From Arthrobacter sp. Marseille-P9274 (lineage in GTDB: Bacteria; Actinomycetota; Actinomycetes; Actinomycetales; Micrococcaceae), in the NCBI RefSeq assembly GCF_946892675.1, contig NZ_CAMPOV010000003.1, forward strand, positions 558,001-622,000: a stretch of DNA of 64,000 nucleotides. The letters run 5' to 3'. The position numbers were made by a program, and so were the translations under genes. This document shows, piece by piece, positions 57,330-64,000 of the stretch. How positions within the stretch are numbered: the first letter of the stretch is position 1; the number at the start of each line of letters is the position of its first letter. Below the pieces are notes generated by a model. The model saw nothing but the letters and a program-made list of their open reading frames with translations, did not search any database and was not told the DNA's origin.

Positions 57330-58291
57330 CGGATTTCCCTCTGCTTCTTCAGCTGCCGGGCGTTGTAGACCACCACGGGCAGCACCATCAGGAACAGCAC
57401 CAGCGCCAGGGCGGCGCCCCTGCCGGGCTCGTTGGCGCGGAAGGCCTGGGTGTACATCTCGTTGGCAATCACGGAGGTCTCGAAGTTGCCGGCCGTCATG
57501 GTCCGGACGATGTCGAAGACCTTCAGCGTGCCGATGGTGATGGTGGTGACGACGACGATCAGCGCCCCGCGGATCGACGGGATGGTGATGTTGCGGAACT
57601 GCTGCCACGGGCTCGCCCCGTCCAGCCGGGCGGCCTCCACGATCTCCATCGGAATGCCCTTGATCGCCGCGGACAGGATGACCATGGCGAAGCCCGTCTG
57701 GATCCAGATCATGACCGCGATCAGGAAGAACGTGTTTTCCGGAGCGTCGAGCAGGAACTGCTTGGGTTCGCCGCCGGCCCAGACCAGCAGTTGGTTCAGC
57801 AGGCCGATCTGGTCCTGCTCGCCGCCGCGGTAGGCGTACACGAACCGCCAGATCACGCCGGCACCGACCATCGAGATGGCCATCGGCATGAACACCAGCG
57901 CCTTGAGCGCCTTCTCTCCGCGCGCCCGGTCGATGAAAACCGCATACGCCAGCCCCACGGCCGTCGACAGCAGCGGCACCAGCACCACCCACAGCAGGGT
58001 GTTGCGCAGCGTAACCAGCGCCTCCGGCTGGGTGAACATCCAGACGAAGTTGTCCAGGCCGTTCGGTTCCCCGCTGCTGTTCGTGAACGCCAGGAACGTG
58101 GTCTGCACGGCCGGGCCCACCAGCCCGACGGCCAGCAGCACCGCCGCCGGGGCCAGGAACCCGATGATGGTCGCCTTGTCCCGGAAGGACTTCGGCGCGC
58201 GGTCCACGAGCAGCATGATCAGGCCGATGACGGCGGCAAAGACGGCCAGCGCGACGCCGACCTGGACGAATTTCTCGCCAAAGTCTTCCAT
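57326..58291 (-). CDS. Alpha-glucoside-type ABC transporter permease (AglF/MalF type)
   Basis: A 321-aa permease. An N-terminal span (VGVALAVFAAVIGLIMLLVD) precedes FRDKATIIGFLAPAAVLLAVGLVGPAVQTTFLAF; then NTLLWVVLVPLLSTAVGLAYAVFIDRARGEKALKALVFMPMAISMVGAGVIWRFVYAY, the EAA loop IKGIPMEIVEAARLDGASPWQQFRNITIPSIRGAL and a C-terminal span. These match AglF of alpha-glucoside importers. AAGGAGG 8 nt before ATG 58291 fixes the start. It follows the binding protein gene by 88 bp. Confidence 0.9.
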   Translation of the reverse strand: MEDFGEKFVQVGVALAVFAAVIGLIMLLVDRAPKSFRDKATIIGFLAPAAVLLAVGLVGPAVQTTFLAFTNSSGEPNGLDNFVWMFTQPEALVTLRNTLLWVVLVPLLSTAVGLAYAVFIDRARGEKALKALVFMPMAISMVGAGVIWRFVYAYRGGEQDQIGLLNQLLVWAGGEPKQFLLDAPENTFFLIAVMIWIQTGFAMVILSAAIKGIPMEIVEAARLDGASPWQQFRNITIPSIRGALIVVVTTITIGTLKVFDIVRTMTAGNFETSVIANEMYTQAFRANEPGRGAALALVLFLMVLPVVVYNARQLKKQREIR

Positions 58292-58379
58292 GGGGCAACC
58301 TCCTTGGTGCCGGCAGCTAACGACGACGGGGGCCGGCCCGGTCCCGCACGGGAACCGGACCGGCCGCACTCGTCAGCGG

Positions 58380-59735
58380 CTACTCTTTGGGCCAGCTGGA
58401 TTCGATCGAGTCCAGCACCTGTTCGGTGGAGGCACCGTTGATCCATTCGACGATGCCGCCCCAGAAGGAGTTGGCGCCGACGGCGCCGGGCATCAGGTCG
58501 GAGGCGTCGAACCTGAACACCGTGTTCTCGTCCTGCAGCAGCTCAATCGACTGCTTGTCCAGCGGGTTCTGCGCCAACGAGGCATCCAGGCCCTTGTTCG
58601 CGCTGATCGCCGCGCCCTGCCGGACCCGGTTGTTGGCGAAGTCGGCCGAGGCCATGTACTGCTGGAAGGCCTTCACCTCGTCGCGGTCAGCATAGGCTGC
58701 CACGAATTCGCCGCCGCCGGTGATCGCTCCGGCTCCTGCCTCCTGGCCCGGGGTAATGAACGCCCACACGTCGCCGTCCTCGGCCACGTTGGTGCCGTCC
58801 GGCCAGTTGGCGGCCTGGAAGGTCGCCTGGTGGTGCATGGCGCAGCTGCCGTCGAGGACGGGCTGGCCGCCCTCTTCCACGGTGGTGGACAGGATGGAGC
58901 GGGTGTCGCCGAAGCCGCCGTTGACATAGTCCTCGTTCTTCACGATGGAACCGACGGCGTCGAAGGCCTTCGCGATCTGCGGGTCATTGAACGGAATCTC
59001 GTGGTTGATCCACTGGTCGTAGACCTCCGGGCCGGCCTGCCGCAGCACCACGTCTTCGATCCAGTCGGTGCCCGCCCAGCCGGTGGCCTCACCGGCCTCG
59101 AATCCGGCGCACCAGGGCTTCATGCTGCCCTCGTCGGCGATGGTCTTGGTCAGGGCCATCATCTCGTCCCAGGTCTTCGGAACCTCCCAGCCCTTCTCCT
59201 TGAAGGTGGCCGGCACGTACCAGATGTAGCCCTTGACGCTGGCCAGCATCGGCGCAGCGTAGAAGGTGCCGTCCACGGTGCCGTAGCTCTTCCAGTCCTC
59301 CGACCAGTTCTCGTCGACGAGTGCTTCGACCTCGGCCGGCGCGGGCTTCAGGTAGCCGGCCTTGGCGTGCTGGGACAGCAGGCCCGGCTGCGGGATGATC
59401 GCGATGTCCGGCGGATTGCCGGCCTTGGCGCGCACGCCAATCTGCGTCTCGAATTCGTTGGACCCCTCGTAGACCACGTCGACGCCGGTGCACGCCTCGA
59501 AGTCCACCCAGGAATCCTCCAGCCGCTCGGCCTCCAGGTCGGTGATGGTCGAGTAGACGCTGACCTCCTTGGAGTCGAACGTCCCGTAGCTTTCGTAGGC
59601 GGCGCAGTCCGCGGCGGCCTCGCTGCCGCCTTGGCCTTCATTGGATCCGCTGCCGCCGCAGGCGGAGAGTGCCAGGGTCAGCGCGCTGACCGCGGCCAGC
59701 GGCAGGACCCCCCTCTTGGTGCGAGAAATTCCCAT
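58380..59735 (-). CDS. Alpha-glucoside-type ABC substrate-binding lipoprotein (AglE-like)
   Basis: A 451-aa family-1 solute-binding protein. Signal peptide with lipobox LALSACGG (Cys near residue 26). Mature region: VSVYSTITDLEAERLEDSWVDFEACTGVDVVYEGSNEFETQIGVRAKAGNPPDIAIIPQPGLLSQHAKAG, KGYIWYVPATFKEKGWEVPKTWDEM, FEAGEATGWAGTDWIEDVVLR and GGGEFVAAYAD, the AglE-like pattern. First gene of the operon, with AAGGGGGAA before the ATG. The promoter overlaps the LacI-type operator at 59816. It likely binds trehalose, maltose, sucrose or similar. Confidence 0.9.
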   Translation of the reverse strand: MGISRTKRGVLPLAAVSALTLALSACGGSGSNEGQGGSEAAADCAAYESYGTFDSKEVSVYSTITDLEAERLEDSWVDFEACTGVDVVYEGSNEFETQIGVRAKAGNPPDIAIIPQPGLLSQHAKAGYLKPAPAEVEALVDENWSEDWKSYGTVDGTFYAAPMLASVKGYIWYVPATFKEKGWEVPKTWDEMMALTKTIADEGSMKPWCAGFEAGEATGWAGTDWIEDVVLRQAGPEVYDQWINHEIPFNDPQIAKAFDAVGSIVKNEDYVNGGFGDTRSILSTTVEEGGQPVLDGSCAMHHQATFQAANWPDGTNVAEDGDVWAFITPGQEAGAGAITGGGEFVAAYADRDEVKAFQQYMASADFANNRVRQGAAISANKGLDASLAQNPLDKQSIELLQDENTVFRFDASDLMPGAVGANSFWGGIVEWINGASTEQVLDSIESSWPKE

Positions 59736-59814
59736 GGTGTTCCCCCTTGGTCAGGCGGCTCGGGCGTCCGCACAGGGCGGACCCGTGCCCCCGGTTAGGC
59801 ATCGAGTAGCGCCA

Positions 59815-59843
59815 ACGTAAACGTTTACGCTCGTCGCCGACAA
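59815..59843 (-). promoter_or_regulatory. Promoter of the alpha-glucoside operon
   Basis: TTGTCG (59843-59838), 17 nt, TTACGT (59820-59815) on the minus strand. The -10 is embedded in the LacI-type palindrome, so bound repressor would block it. Confidence 0.5.
59816..59829. promoter_or_regulatory. LacI-type operator palindrome
   Basis: CGTAAACGTTTACG is a perfect 14-bp palindrome with the central CG expected of LacI/GalR-family sites. It lies about 80 bp upstream of the binding-protein gene, whose operon ends with a LacI-family gene. Confidence 0.75.
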
Positions 59844-59943
59844 GGGGCTGGCCGCGCCCGAGGACCATCGATACACAATCGTGACCCGAATCACAAAAAC
59901 GATTCAGCAACCCGCGGCCGGATAAAGGTACGTGCGGCGGGAC

Positions 59944-60555
59944 TCAGTGCACGCGGTCGCCGCGGCCGAGCCGGGTGCGGGCGCTGGCGCCGATGCTGAC
60001 CACCACGGGAATTTGCCGGCCGAGCACCAGCTCCAGTGCCTCGATCTGGTCGGAGATCTGCTCGGCCAGGACCTGCGGCGCCACCCCCTTGCGCGGCAGC
60101 ACCTTGACCCGAAGGCCGGGCATGCCACGGTATTCGTAGGTCGCGACCGTCGCATGCACGATGTCCGTGCGCTCGGCCAGGGCACCCCTGAGCGCCTGCT
60201 CCGCCAGCGCGCCGCTCAGGGCCACCGAGCCGGGGCCCCCGTCGTCGACGTCGTCCGCGGCCAAGGTGCTGGCCCGGCCCCTGCCCTGCTGCGCAATCCA
60301 CACGATCATCCCGAGCAGCACCAGCAGCGTCGCCAGCGCGAGGACGATCCAGAGCCAGCTGTCGCGCTGGCCCGGCAGCGTGGTGGCGACCAGGAGACTC
60401 TCGACGGCGGCGCCGGCGCGTTCCGTGGTGAGTCGCCACCAGCCGGACAGCCCGGGCACGGCCGCGAGGGCCACGGCCAGGCCGCCTGCGAGCGCCAGCG
60501 CCAGGCCGATGATCGCCAGCAGGATCCGATTGAGCGTCCGCGGGGTTTGGTTCAC
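59944..60555 (-). CDS. amaP: AmaP-like alkaline-shock membrane anchor protein
   Basis: A 203-aa membrane protein. Two spans: about residues 10-32 (ILLAIIGLALALAGGLAVALAAV) and 66-88 (SWLWIVLALATLLVLLGMIVWIA). A C-terminal soluble domain contains ATVATYEYRGMPGLRVKVLPRKGVAP. Topology and gene neighbourhood match AmaP, which anchors Asp23 at the membrane. The start is GTG 60555, overlapping the upstream stop (GTGA). Last gene of the five-gene envelope-stress cluster. Symbol by analogy only. Confidence 0.7.
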   Translation of the reverse strand: MNQTPRTLNRILLAIIGLALALAGGLAVALAAVPGLSGWWRLTTERAGAAVESLLVATTLPGQRDSWLWIVLALATLLVLLGMIVWIAQQGRGRASTLAADDVDDGGPGSVALSGALAEQALRGALAERTDIVHATVATYEYRGMPGLRVKVLPRKGVAPQVLAEQISDQIEALELVLGRQIPVVVSIGASARTRLGRGDRVH

Positions 60556-61172
60556 TGGCCCACCACCCCCGAGCTGGAGACGTGGACCCGGACCTCGGGC
60601 ATCGGCTCGATCCGGGTCCGGAGCAGTTCGTCTTCGACCACGCCCTGCACCAGCGCTTCATCGACGGGCATTCCGGAGGTGGGGCGCAGCTGCACCTCCA
60701 CCAGGTTCCGGGAGACGGTGACCAGGACCTGTTCGCGCGAGACGTTGGCCGCGGTTCGGGCACGCCGGGCCAGGGAGGAGGCGATGACTTCACTGTCGGC
60801 CACCACGATGCCGCGTCGGCTGGGGATCCGGTGCCGGTGCAGCCGGCCCGGAAGCACCGCCTTGAGGAAAAAGACCAGCCCGACGAACAGGAGCAGGAGC
60901 CCGGACGTACCGAGGATGAGCGGCTGGACGTTCCCAGGCAGCTGGTGCACCCACGCCGCGGCATCCCGGGGATCCACCAGCCAGTACGGTTGCCCGACGG
61001 CCTTGAGCAGTGCCTCCAGGAGGACGACCAGGCAGAGGCCGCCCACCAGCACTGCGGCGACGATGGACGCGGCCGCCCGGGAGCTGTGCAGTTCGCGGGC
61101 GGTAAGCCGGTCCCGGAACCGCTCGGGTGCGGCCTGCTCCTGAGGCACCTCTTCGTAGTGGGCCTGCGTCAC
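60552..61172 (-). CDS. DUF6286-type membrane protein of the Asp23 cluster
   Basis: A 206-aa protein with two spans (about residues 33-58 and 84-108) and a soluble C-terminus (GIVVADSEVIASSLARRARTAANVSREQVLVTVSRNLVEVQLRPTSGMPVDEALVQGVVEDELLRTRIEP). The layout matches actinobacterial DUF6286 proteins beside Asp23 genes. The start is GTG 61172 overlapping the upstream stop. It likely works with the AmaP-like protein in the membrane; molecular role unknown. Confidence 0.7.
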   Translation of the reverse strand: MTQAHYEEVPQEQAAPERFRDRLTARELHSSRAAASIVAAVLVGGLCLVVLLEALLKAVGQPYWLVDPRDAAAWVHQLPGNVQPLILGTSGLLLLFVGLVFFLKAVLPGRLHRHRIPSRRGIVVADSEVIASSLARRARTAANVSREQVLVTVSRNLVEVQLRPTSGMPVDEALVQGVVEDELLRTRIEPMPEVRVHVSSSGVVGQ

Positions 61173-61546
61173 CGTACCCGTCCTCCGTCCTGGATCCGGG
61201 CTCCGGTCACGCGGATGTCCACGCGGCTCAGCGCCGAGCCGGTCAGCTCCGCTATCCGGGCCAGGATCTCGCCCCTGGCTGCATGCACGCGCTCCCAGAC
61301 CGAGCCCCCGAAGCGGTCGACCAGCAGCGGATCGTGCAGCACCCGGTCGAGCGAAGGAATGCCGATCGGCAGCGCCAGCGACAGGGCCAGCGCGCCGCGG
61401 TCATCGCGCCACACGGCCCGGACAAGGTCCGGGGCAACCCCCAGCACCTCGGACGCCACGCCCTGGGCGGTACTGGTGAGCGCCTGGGTGCTGACCCGGT
61501 TGTGGCCGGAGAACGTCGTCCTGCGGCCGGTGTCCGCGGCGGTCAT
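61169..61546 (-). CDS. Asp23-like small cytoplasmic protein
   Basis: A 125-aa soluble protein: GHNRVSTQALTSTAQGVASEVLGVAPDLVRAVWRDDRGALALSLALPIGIPSL followed by a helical end with ILARIAELTGSALSRVDIRVTGARI. The VSTQALTSTAQGVASEVLGV segment resembles the core of Asp23/Gls24 proteins, and the gene sits second to third in their cluster. ATG 61546 overlaps the DUF2273 stop (ATGA). Probably a diverged Asp23-like subunit. Confidence 0.65.
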   Translation of the reverse strand: MTAADTGRRTTFSGHNRVSTQALTSTAQGVASEVLGVAPDLVRAVWRDDRGALALSLALPIGIPSLDRVLHDPLLVDRFGGSVWERVHAARGEILARIAELTGSALSRVDIRVTGARIQDGGRVR

Positions 61547-61734
61547 GAAGAGGAACGGCGTCCGGTCAGCGCATCCCGCACGCTGCGCAGGTCCAGTTTG
61601 CCCTCGGCCACCCGGCCAAGCAGGCCGCCGATGAGCAGGAACACGGCCATCAGCAGGAAGCCCCAGAAACCGTAGACCAGCGCGGCCCAGGCCAGGGCCG
61701 CGCCCGCCGCCATTCCGATTGCGGTGTAGCTCAT
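61543..61734 (-). CDS. DUF2273-type small membrane protein
   Basis: A 63-aa protein, mostly one or two membrane spans (IGMAAGAALAWAALVYGFWGFLLMAVFLLIGGLLGRVAEG), followed by KLDLRSVRDALTGRR. The GLLGRxxEGKLDL motif is the DUF2273 hallmark, and DUF2273 genes are regularly next to asp23 and amaP. Linked by ATGA overlaps on both sides. Probably a membrane tether in the same complex. Confidence 0.85.
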   Translation of the reverse strand: MSYTAIGMAAGAALAWAALVYGFWGFLLMAVFLLIGGLLGRVAEGKLDLRSVRDALTGRRSSS

Positions 61735-62321
61735 GGCTGGCTTGCCTCCCGTGCGGGCCTGTCCGTCACCGACCGGGCGTCCCCCAGCCCGGGCACGTGC
61801 ACGTCGTTGATTTCGACATTGACCTCAATGACGTCCAGCCCGACGAACTCCTCCACGGCCGCATAGACCGCGGCGCGCACCTTGTTGGCCAGCTGCTGCA
61901 GCGGCACGCCGTACACCGCCACGAGGTTGATGTCCACGGCGACCTGGGTCTGGCCGACCTCGACGCGGACTCCCTGCCCGATGTCGCTGCCGCCGACCGC
62001 GTCCCGCAGCGCGCTGAGGGCACGCGCCGTGCCAGTGCCGAGCGCGTACACCCCCTGGACGTTGCGGGCGGCCACGGCGGCGACCTTCGCGACCGCGGTA
62101 TCGGAGATGGTGGTCCGGCCGGGCGCCGCCGGGGTGCCCGCATCGAGGGAAGTATCGACGGCGAGACCGGGCTCGGGGGCAACGGCCGCGGCGGCTGCCG
62201 TGCTGGCCGTCGCCCCGGTGCGTGCTGTAGCTGCCGGGGCCGTCGGGTCCGCTGGTACGGTACCGCCCACGGCCGGACGGTAAGCCGGCGGTCCTCCCGC
62301 CGGAAGCTTCCGGTCCTCCAT
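61731..62321 (-). CDS. Asp23/Gls24 family envelope stress protein
   Basis: A 196-aa protein. N-terminal 75 residues are a low-complexity Ala/Pro/Thr linker. The C-terminal domain has GRTTISDTAVAKVAAVAARNVQGVYALG, VEVGQTQVAVDINLVAVYGVPLQQLANKVRAAVYAAVEEFVGLDVIEVNVEINDVHVPG, the complete Asp23 pattern. ATG 62321 with GGAG 6 nt upstream. First gene of the operon running to 59944. The Asp23 family forms membrane-associated assemblies that respond to cell-wall stress. Confidence 0.9.
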   Translation of the reverse strand: MEDRKLPAGGPPAYRPAVGGTVPADPTAPAATARTGATASTAAAAAVAPEPGLAVDTSLDAGTPAAPGRTTISDTAVAKVAAVAARNVQGVYALGTGTARALSALRDAVGGSDIGQGVRVEVGQTQVAVDINLVAVYGVPLQQLANKVRAAVYAAVEEFVGLDVIEVNVEINDVHVPGLGDARSVTDRPAREASQP

Positions 62322-62412
62322 CTGGTCTCCACTTCGCCTGGCGGGGTACGAACCTCCCGCGACTGTCGTCTGCTGCAAGCCTAATGCCAATGTACGACGG
62401 CGGCGGGCGGCC

Positions 62413-62979
62413 TCAGAAGCTGCAGTGGGTATCCAGCCAGTCGTCCAGGGGTTCGAGCGCATCCTGGAACGCCTCGTAATCGAATTCTTCCAGCCCGTCG
62501 TGCTTGCCGATTTCGGCCCGCACCTCCCCCAGCGGCTCGCGCAGTTCCGCCGGCGCGTCCTTCGCCAGCTCGCGGACCTCGGCTTCCAGATCCTGCAGTT
62601 GCTCTTCATCCACGCCGGAGAACAGGTTCAGTGGTGCGAGGGTGATCACCGCGACGCCCCCCGCGAGTGCGGCACACGCCTCGGTAGCCGACGCGTAGGA
62701 ACCCCACTGCTCGCCGTCGTCTTTAGCCGGTATCTGGGTCGCAGAATTCGCCGTTCCACCCTCCGGCTGCAGGGTCTTCCCCTCCGGCAACACCGAAGGT
62801 ACGTCCGAGCCCGGAGTTCCGGCCGGCTGCGACGCCTGGCTTGCTACTTCGCCCGCGCTCGTATTCTCCGCTCCGGTGCATGCCGACAGGGCCAGCATCC
62901 CGGCTGCGGCCAGCGCTACCGCGGCAAACGAGAGGGGGCGGTTCAGGCGCGATCTCCCCGAATTTTCCCTTTCCACCAC
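62413..62979 (-). CDS. Putative lipoprotein of unknown function
   Basis: A 188-aa secreted protein. Signal peptide (PLSFAAVALAAAGMLALSAC, Cys near residue 34) with a clear lipobox. Then an acidic Ser/Gly/Pro-rich linker (about 35-85) and a helical C-terminus (YASATEACAALAGGVAVITLAPLNLF... LQDLEAEVRELAKDAPAELREPLGEVRAEI... DDWLDTHCSF). Two C-terminal-domain cysteines may pair. No family recognised. The start is a GTG at 62979, or the GTG next to it. Stands alone between the Asp23 cluster and the tRNAs. Confidence 0.7.
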   Translation of the reverse strand: MVERENSGRSRLNRPLSFAAVALAAAGMLALSACTGAENTSAGEVASQASQPAGTPGSDVPSVLPEGKTLQPEGGTANSATQIPAKDDGEQWGSYASATEACAALAGGVAVITLAPLNLFSGVDEEQLQDLEAEVRELAKDAPAELREPLGEVRAEIGKHDGLEEFDYEAFQDALEPLDDWLDTHCSF

Positions 62980-63073
62980 CCCAACAGGCTACTGCCGAAG
63001 GCTGGGAACTACATGGGAACGTTTCAGTGCGGATTGCCGGATAACAACCCCGGACTACAGGAAAAGGGCCGGC

Positions 63074-63110
63074 ACGAAAAAGGTCCCCGCCTCATAGAGG
63101 CGGGGACCTT
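63074..63110 (-). terminator. Intrinsic terminator of the tRNA operon
   Basis: AAGGTCCCCGCCTC pairs perfectly with GAGGCGGGGACCTT around a three-base loop, followed on the minus strand by TTTTTC. It lies 10 bp after the end of tRNA-Phe. Confidence 0.92.
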
Positions 63111-63119
63111 CTCAAAGTG

Positions 63120-63192
63120 TGGCTCCGACCGGCGTCGATCCGGTGACCTTTCGATTTTCAGTCGAACGCTCTACCAACTGAGCTACAGAGCC
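63120..63192 (-). tRNA. tRNA-Phe (GAA)
   Basis: Cloverleaf read on the minus strand: acceptor GGCTCTG/CGGAGCC, D-arm GCTCAGTTGGTAGAGC, anticodon arm CGACTGAAAATCG with anticodon GAA, T-arm with GATCGACGCC, discriminator A. CCA is not encoded. Confidence 0.95.
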
Positions 63193-63248
63193 TGGGAACA
63201 TCTGCCGATGATCACCGAGGCTTCCGAACCGCGTCCGGAAACCTTCAG

Positions 63249-63322
63249 CGACCCTGACGGGACTTGAACCCGCGACCTCCGCCGTGACAGGGCGGCGCGC
63301 TAACCAACTGCGCTACAGGGCC
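63249..63322 (-). tRNA. tRNA-Asp (GTC)
   Basis: Minus strand: acceptor GGCCCTG/CAGGGTC, D-arm GCGCAGTTGGTTAGCGC, anticodon loop CTGTCAC with anticodon GTC, T-loop GTTCAAGTC, discriminator G. CCA is not encoded. Confidence 0.95.
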
Positions 63323-63405
63323 TCGTTTTTACAAGCATCCATCCTATCAGGCTTTCGGAGCGGTTTTTACCACTTCCTCCTGCCGGAGCCGGATGGCTTC
63401 CTGCG

Positions 63406-63478
63406 TACCCCCAACGGGATTCGAACCCGTGCCGCCGCCGTGAAAGGGCGGTGTCCTAGGCCGCTAGACGATGGGGGC
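63406..63478 (-). tRNA. tRNA-Glu (TTC)
   Basis: Minus strand: acceptor GCCCCCA/TGGGGGT, D-arm CGTCTAGCGGCCTAGGACA, anticodon loop CTTTCAC with anticodon TTC, T-loop GTTCGAATC, discriminator A. First of three tRNAs transcribed toward the terminator at 63074. Confidence 0.95.
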
Positions 63479-63541
63479 TTCTAGGACCACATTGGCGTTT
63501 CCCGCTGTGGACTCTAAAACTATAGGGCCTACCGGAGCAAA

Positions 63542-63964
63542 ATGCCAAAACGGGCAAAAAACGGCGGCGGGGCGGCCGGTAGAGTCTTGAATGTGCCCAT
63601 CGACATGCCGCTGCCGGAATTCGAGGATGCAGTCAACGACGCGATTGACCGCATCCCGGAAGAGATCGCGCGCGAGATGACGAACGTGGGCATCTTCGTG
63701 CAAGAGGAGTACGAGCCGCAGGCTTGGGAGGACCCGGAGACGGAGCTCCTGGGCCTCTACGAGGGAACGCCACTGACCGAGCGGGACCACTGGTGGGAAG
63801 CCGGCTCGCTGCCGGACCGGATCACCGTCTTCCGCGGTCCGATCCTGCGGATGTGCGAGTCACGCGAGGAAGTCGTCCACGAGGTCCTGGTCACCGTAAT
63901 CCACGAGGTGGCCCACCACTTCGGCATCGCGGACGAGCGGCTGCACGAGCTGGGCTGGGGCTGA
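63542..63964 (+). CDS. Zincin-like metallopeptidase family protein
   Basis: A 140-aa protein of the actinobacterial zincin-like family (DUF1025 type). Seen: MPLPEFEDAVNDAIDRIPEEIAREMTNVGIFVQEEYEP, LLGLYEGTPLTERDHWWEAGSLPDRITVFRGPILRM and the zinc motif LVTVIHEVAHHFGIADERLHELGWG (HEVAH plus distal Glu). Start ATG 63542 has GGAG only 4 nt away; GTG 63593 or ATG 63605 may be the true start because conservation begins there. Protease activity is inferred from HExxH. Confidence 0.88.
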   Translation: MPKRAKNGGGAAGRVLNVPIDMPLPEFEDAVNDAIDRIPEEIAREMTNVGIFVQEEYEPQAWEDPETELLGLYEGTPLTERDHWWEAGSLPDRITVFRGPILRMCESREEVVHEVLVTVIHEVAHHFGIADERLHELGWG

Positions 63965-63966
63965 CC

Positions 63967-64000
63967 ATGGGACACGGACACAGCCACGGCATTCACGGGC
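63967..64000 (+). CDS. Start of a His-rich protein (cut by window end)
   Basis: Only the first 11 codons are visible: an ATG 2 bp after the metallopeptidase stop, giving a run MGHGHSHGIHG. Such a His-Gly start is typical of cation-diffusion-facilitator transporters or YibE/F-like membrane proteins, but too little is present to decide. Confidence 0.45.
   Translation, partial: MGHGHSHGIHG

Overview
The window is a GC-rich (roughly two-thirds G+C by eye) actinobacterial chromosome segment. Gene content fits a Micrococcaceae, Arthrobacter-like bacterium: S-box SAM riboswitches ahead of sulfur genes, an AmaP/Asp23 gene cluster, FG-GAP-ended secreted proteins and a DUF3151 gene beside class II aldolase. 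Genus is an inference. No rRNA, CRISPR array, prophage or recognisable insertion sequence was seen.

Region 1 (1-21.5 kb) is a sulfur-scavenging island built around five separate SAM riboswitches. Minus-strand units: a cut-off DszA/NtaA-type flavin monooxygenase with its own riboswitch, and a riboswitch-led operon of a peptide-type ABC transporter (binding protein, two permeases, fused double ATPase), an SfnB/DszC-like acyl-CoA-dehydrogenase-fold oxidoreductase and a second DszA-like monooxygenase. Plus-strand units: a short core-type MetE, an ssuBAC-like sulfonate transporter followed by an acetyl-CoA synthetase homologue, and an SfnG-like monooxygenase coupled to MetY (O-acetylhomoserine sulfhydrylase) and a CoA-binding protein. 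The logic is import of organosulfur compounds, C-S cleavage to sulfite, and fixation of sulfide into homocysteine and methionine, switched off when SAM is plentiful. Inside the island (16.7-17.8 kb) sits an unrelated cassette: a DUF559-type nuclease gene framed by two 96-bp direct repeats whose terminal inverted repeats covary. It is the best candidate here for something undescribed.

Region 2 (21.5-29.5 kb): a very large secreted animal-haem-peroxidase/RTX/FN3/FG-GAP protein, then a sigma factor and its Ala/Lys-rich membrane partner.

Region 3 (29.5-41.3 kb) is housekeeping: nitrilase-family hydrolase, purA, DUF72 protein, thymidine kinase, DUF3151 protein, class II aldolase, SpoU-type methyltransferase, HrpB helicase, a Tat-exported alpha/beta hydrolase, pyrE and a VOC protein.

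Region 4 (41.3-50.8 kb) is a carbohydrate or polyol module: ROK regulator, divergent ABC importer with two permeases, two TIM-barrel isomerases and a Gfo/Idh dehydrogenase, with a perfect palindrome in the divergent promoter. Region 5 (50.8-59.9 kb): nadE, xth, a conserved unknown, an ECF sigma factor with a YCII protein, and an alpha-glucoside-type ABC operon ending in its own LacI regulator, with a 14-bp operator-like palindrome. Region 6 (59.9-64 kb): the AmaP/Asp23 envelope cluster, a lipoprotein, tRNA-Glu/Asp/Phe with a terminator, a zincin-like metallopeptidase and the first codons of a His-rich protein.
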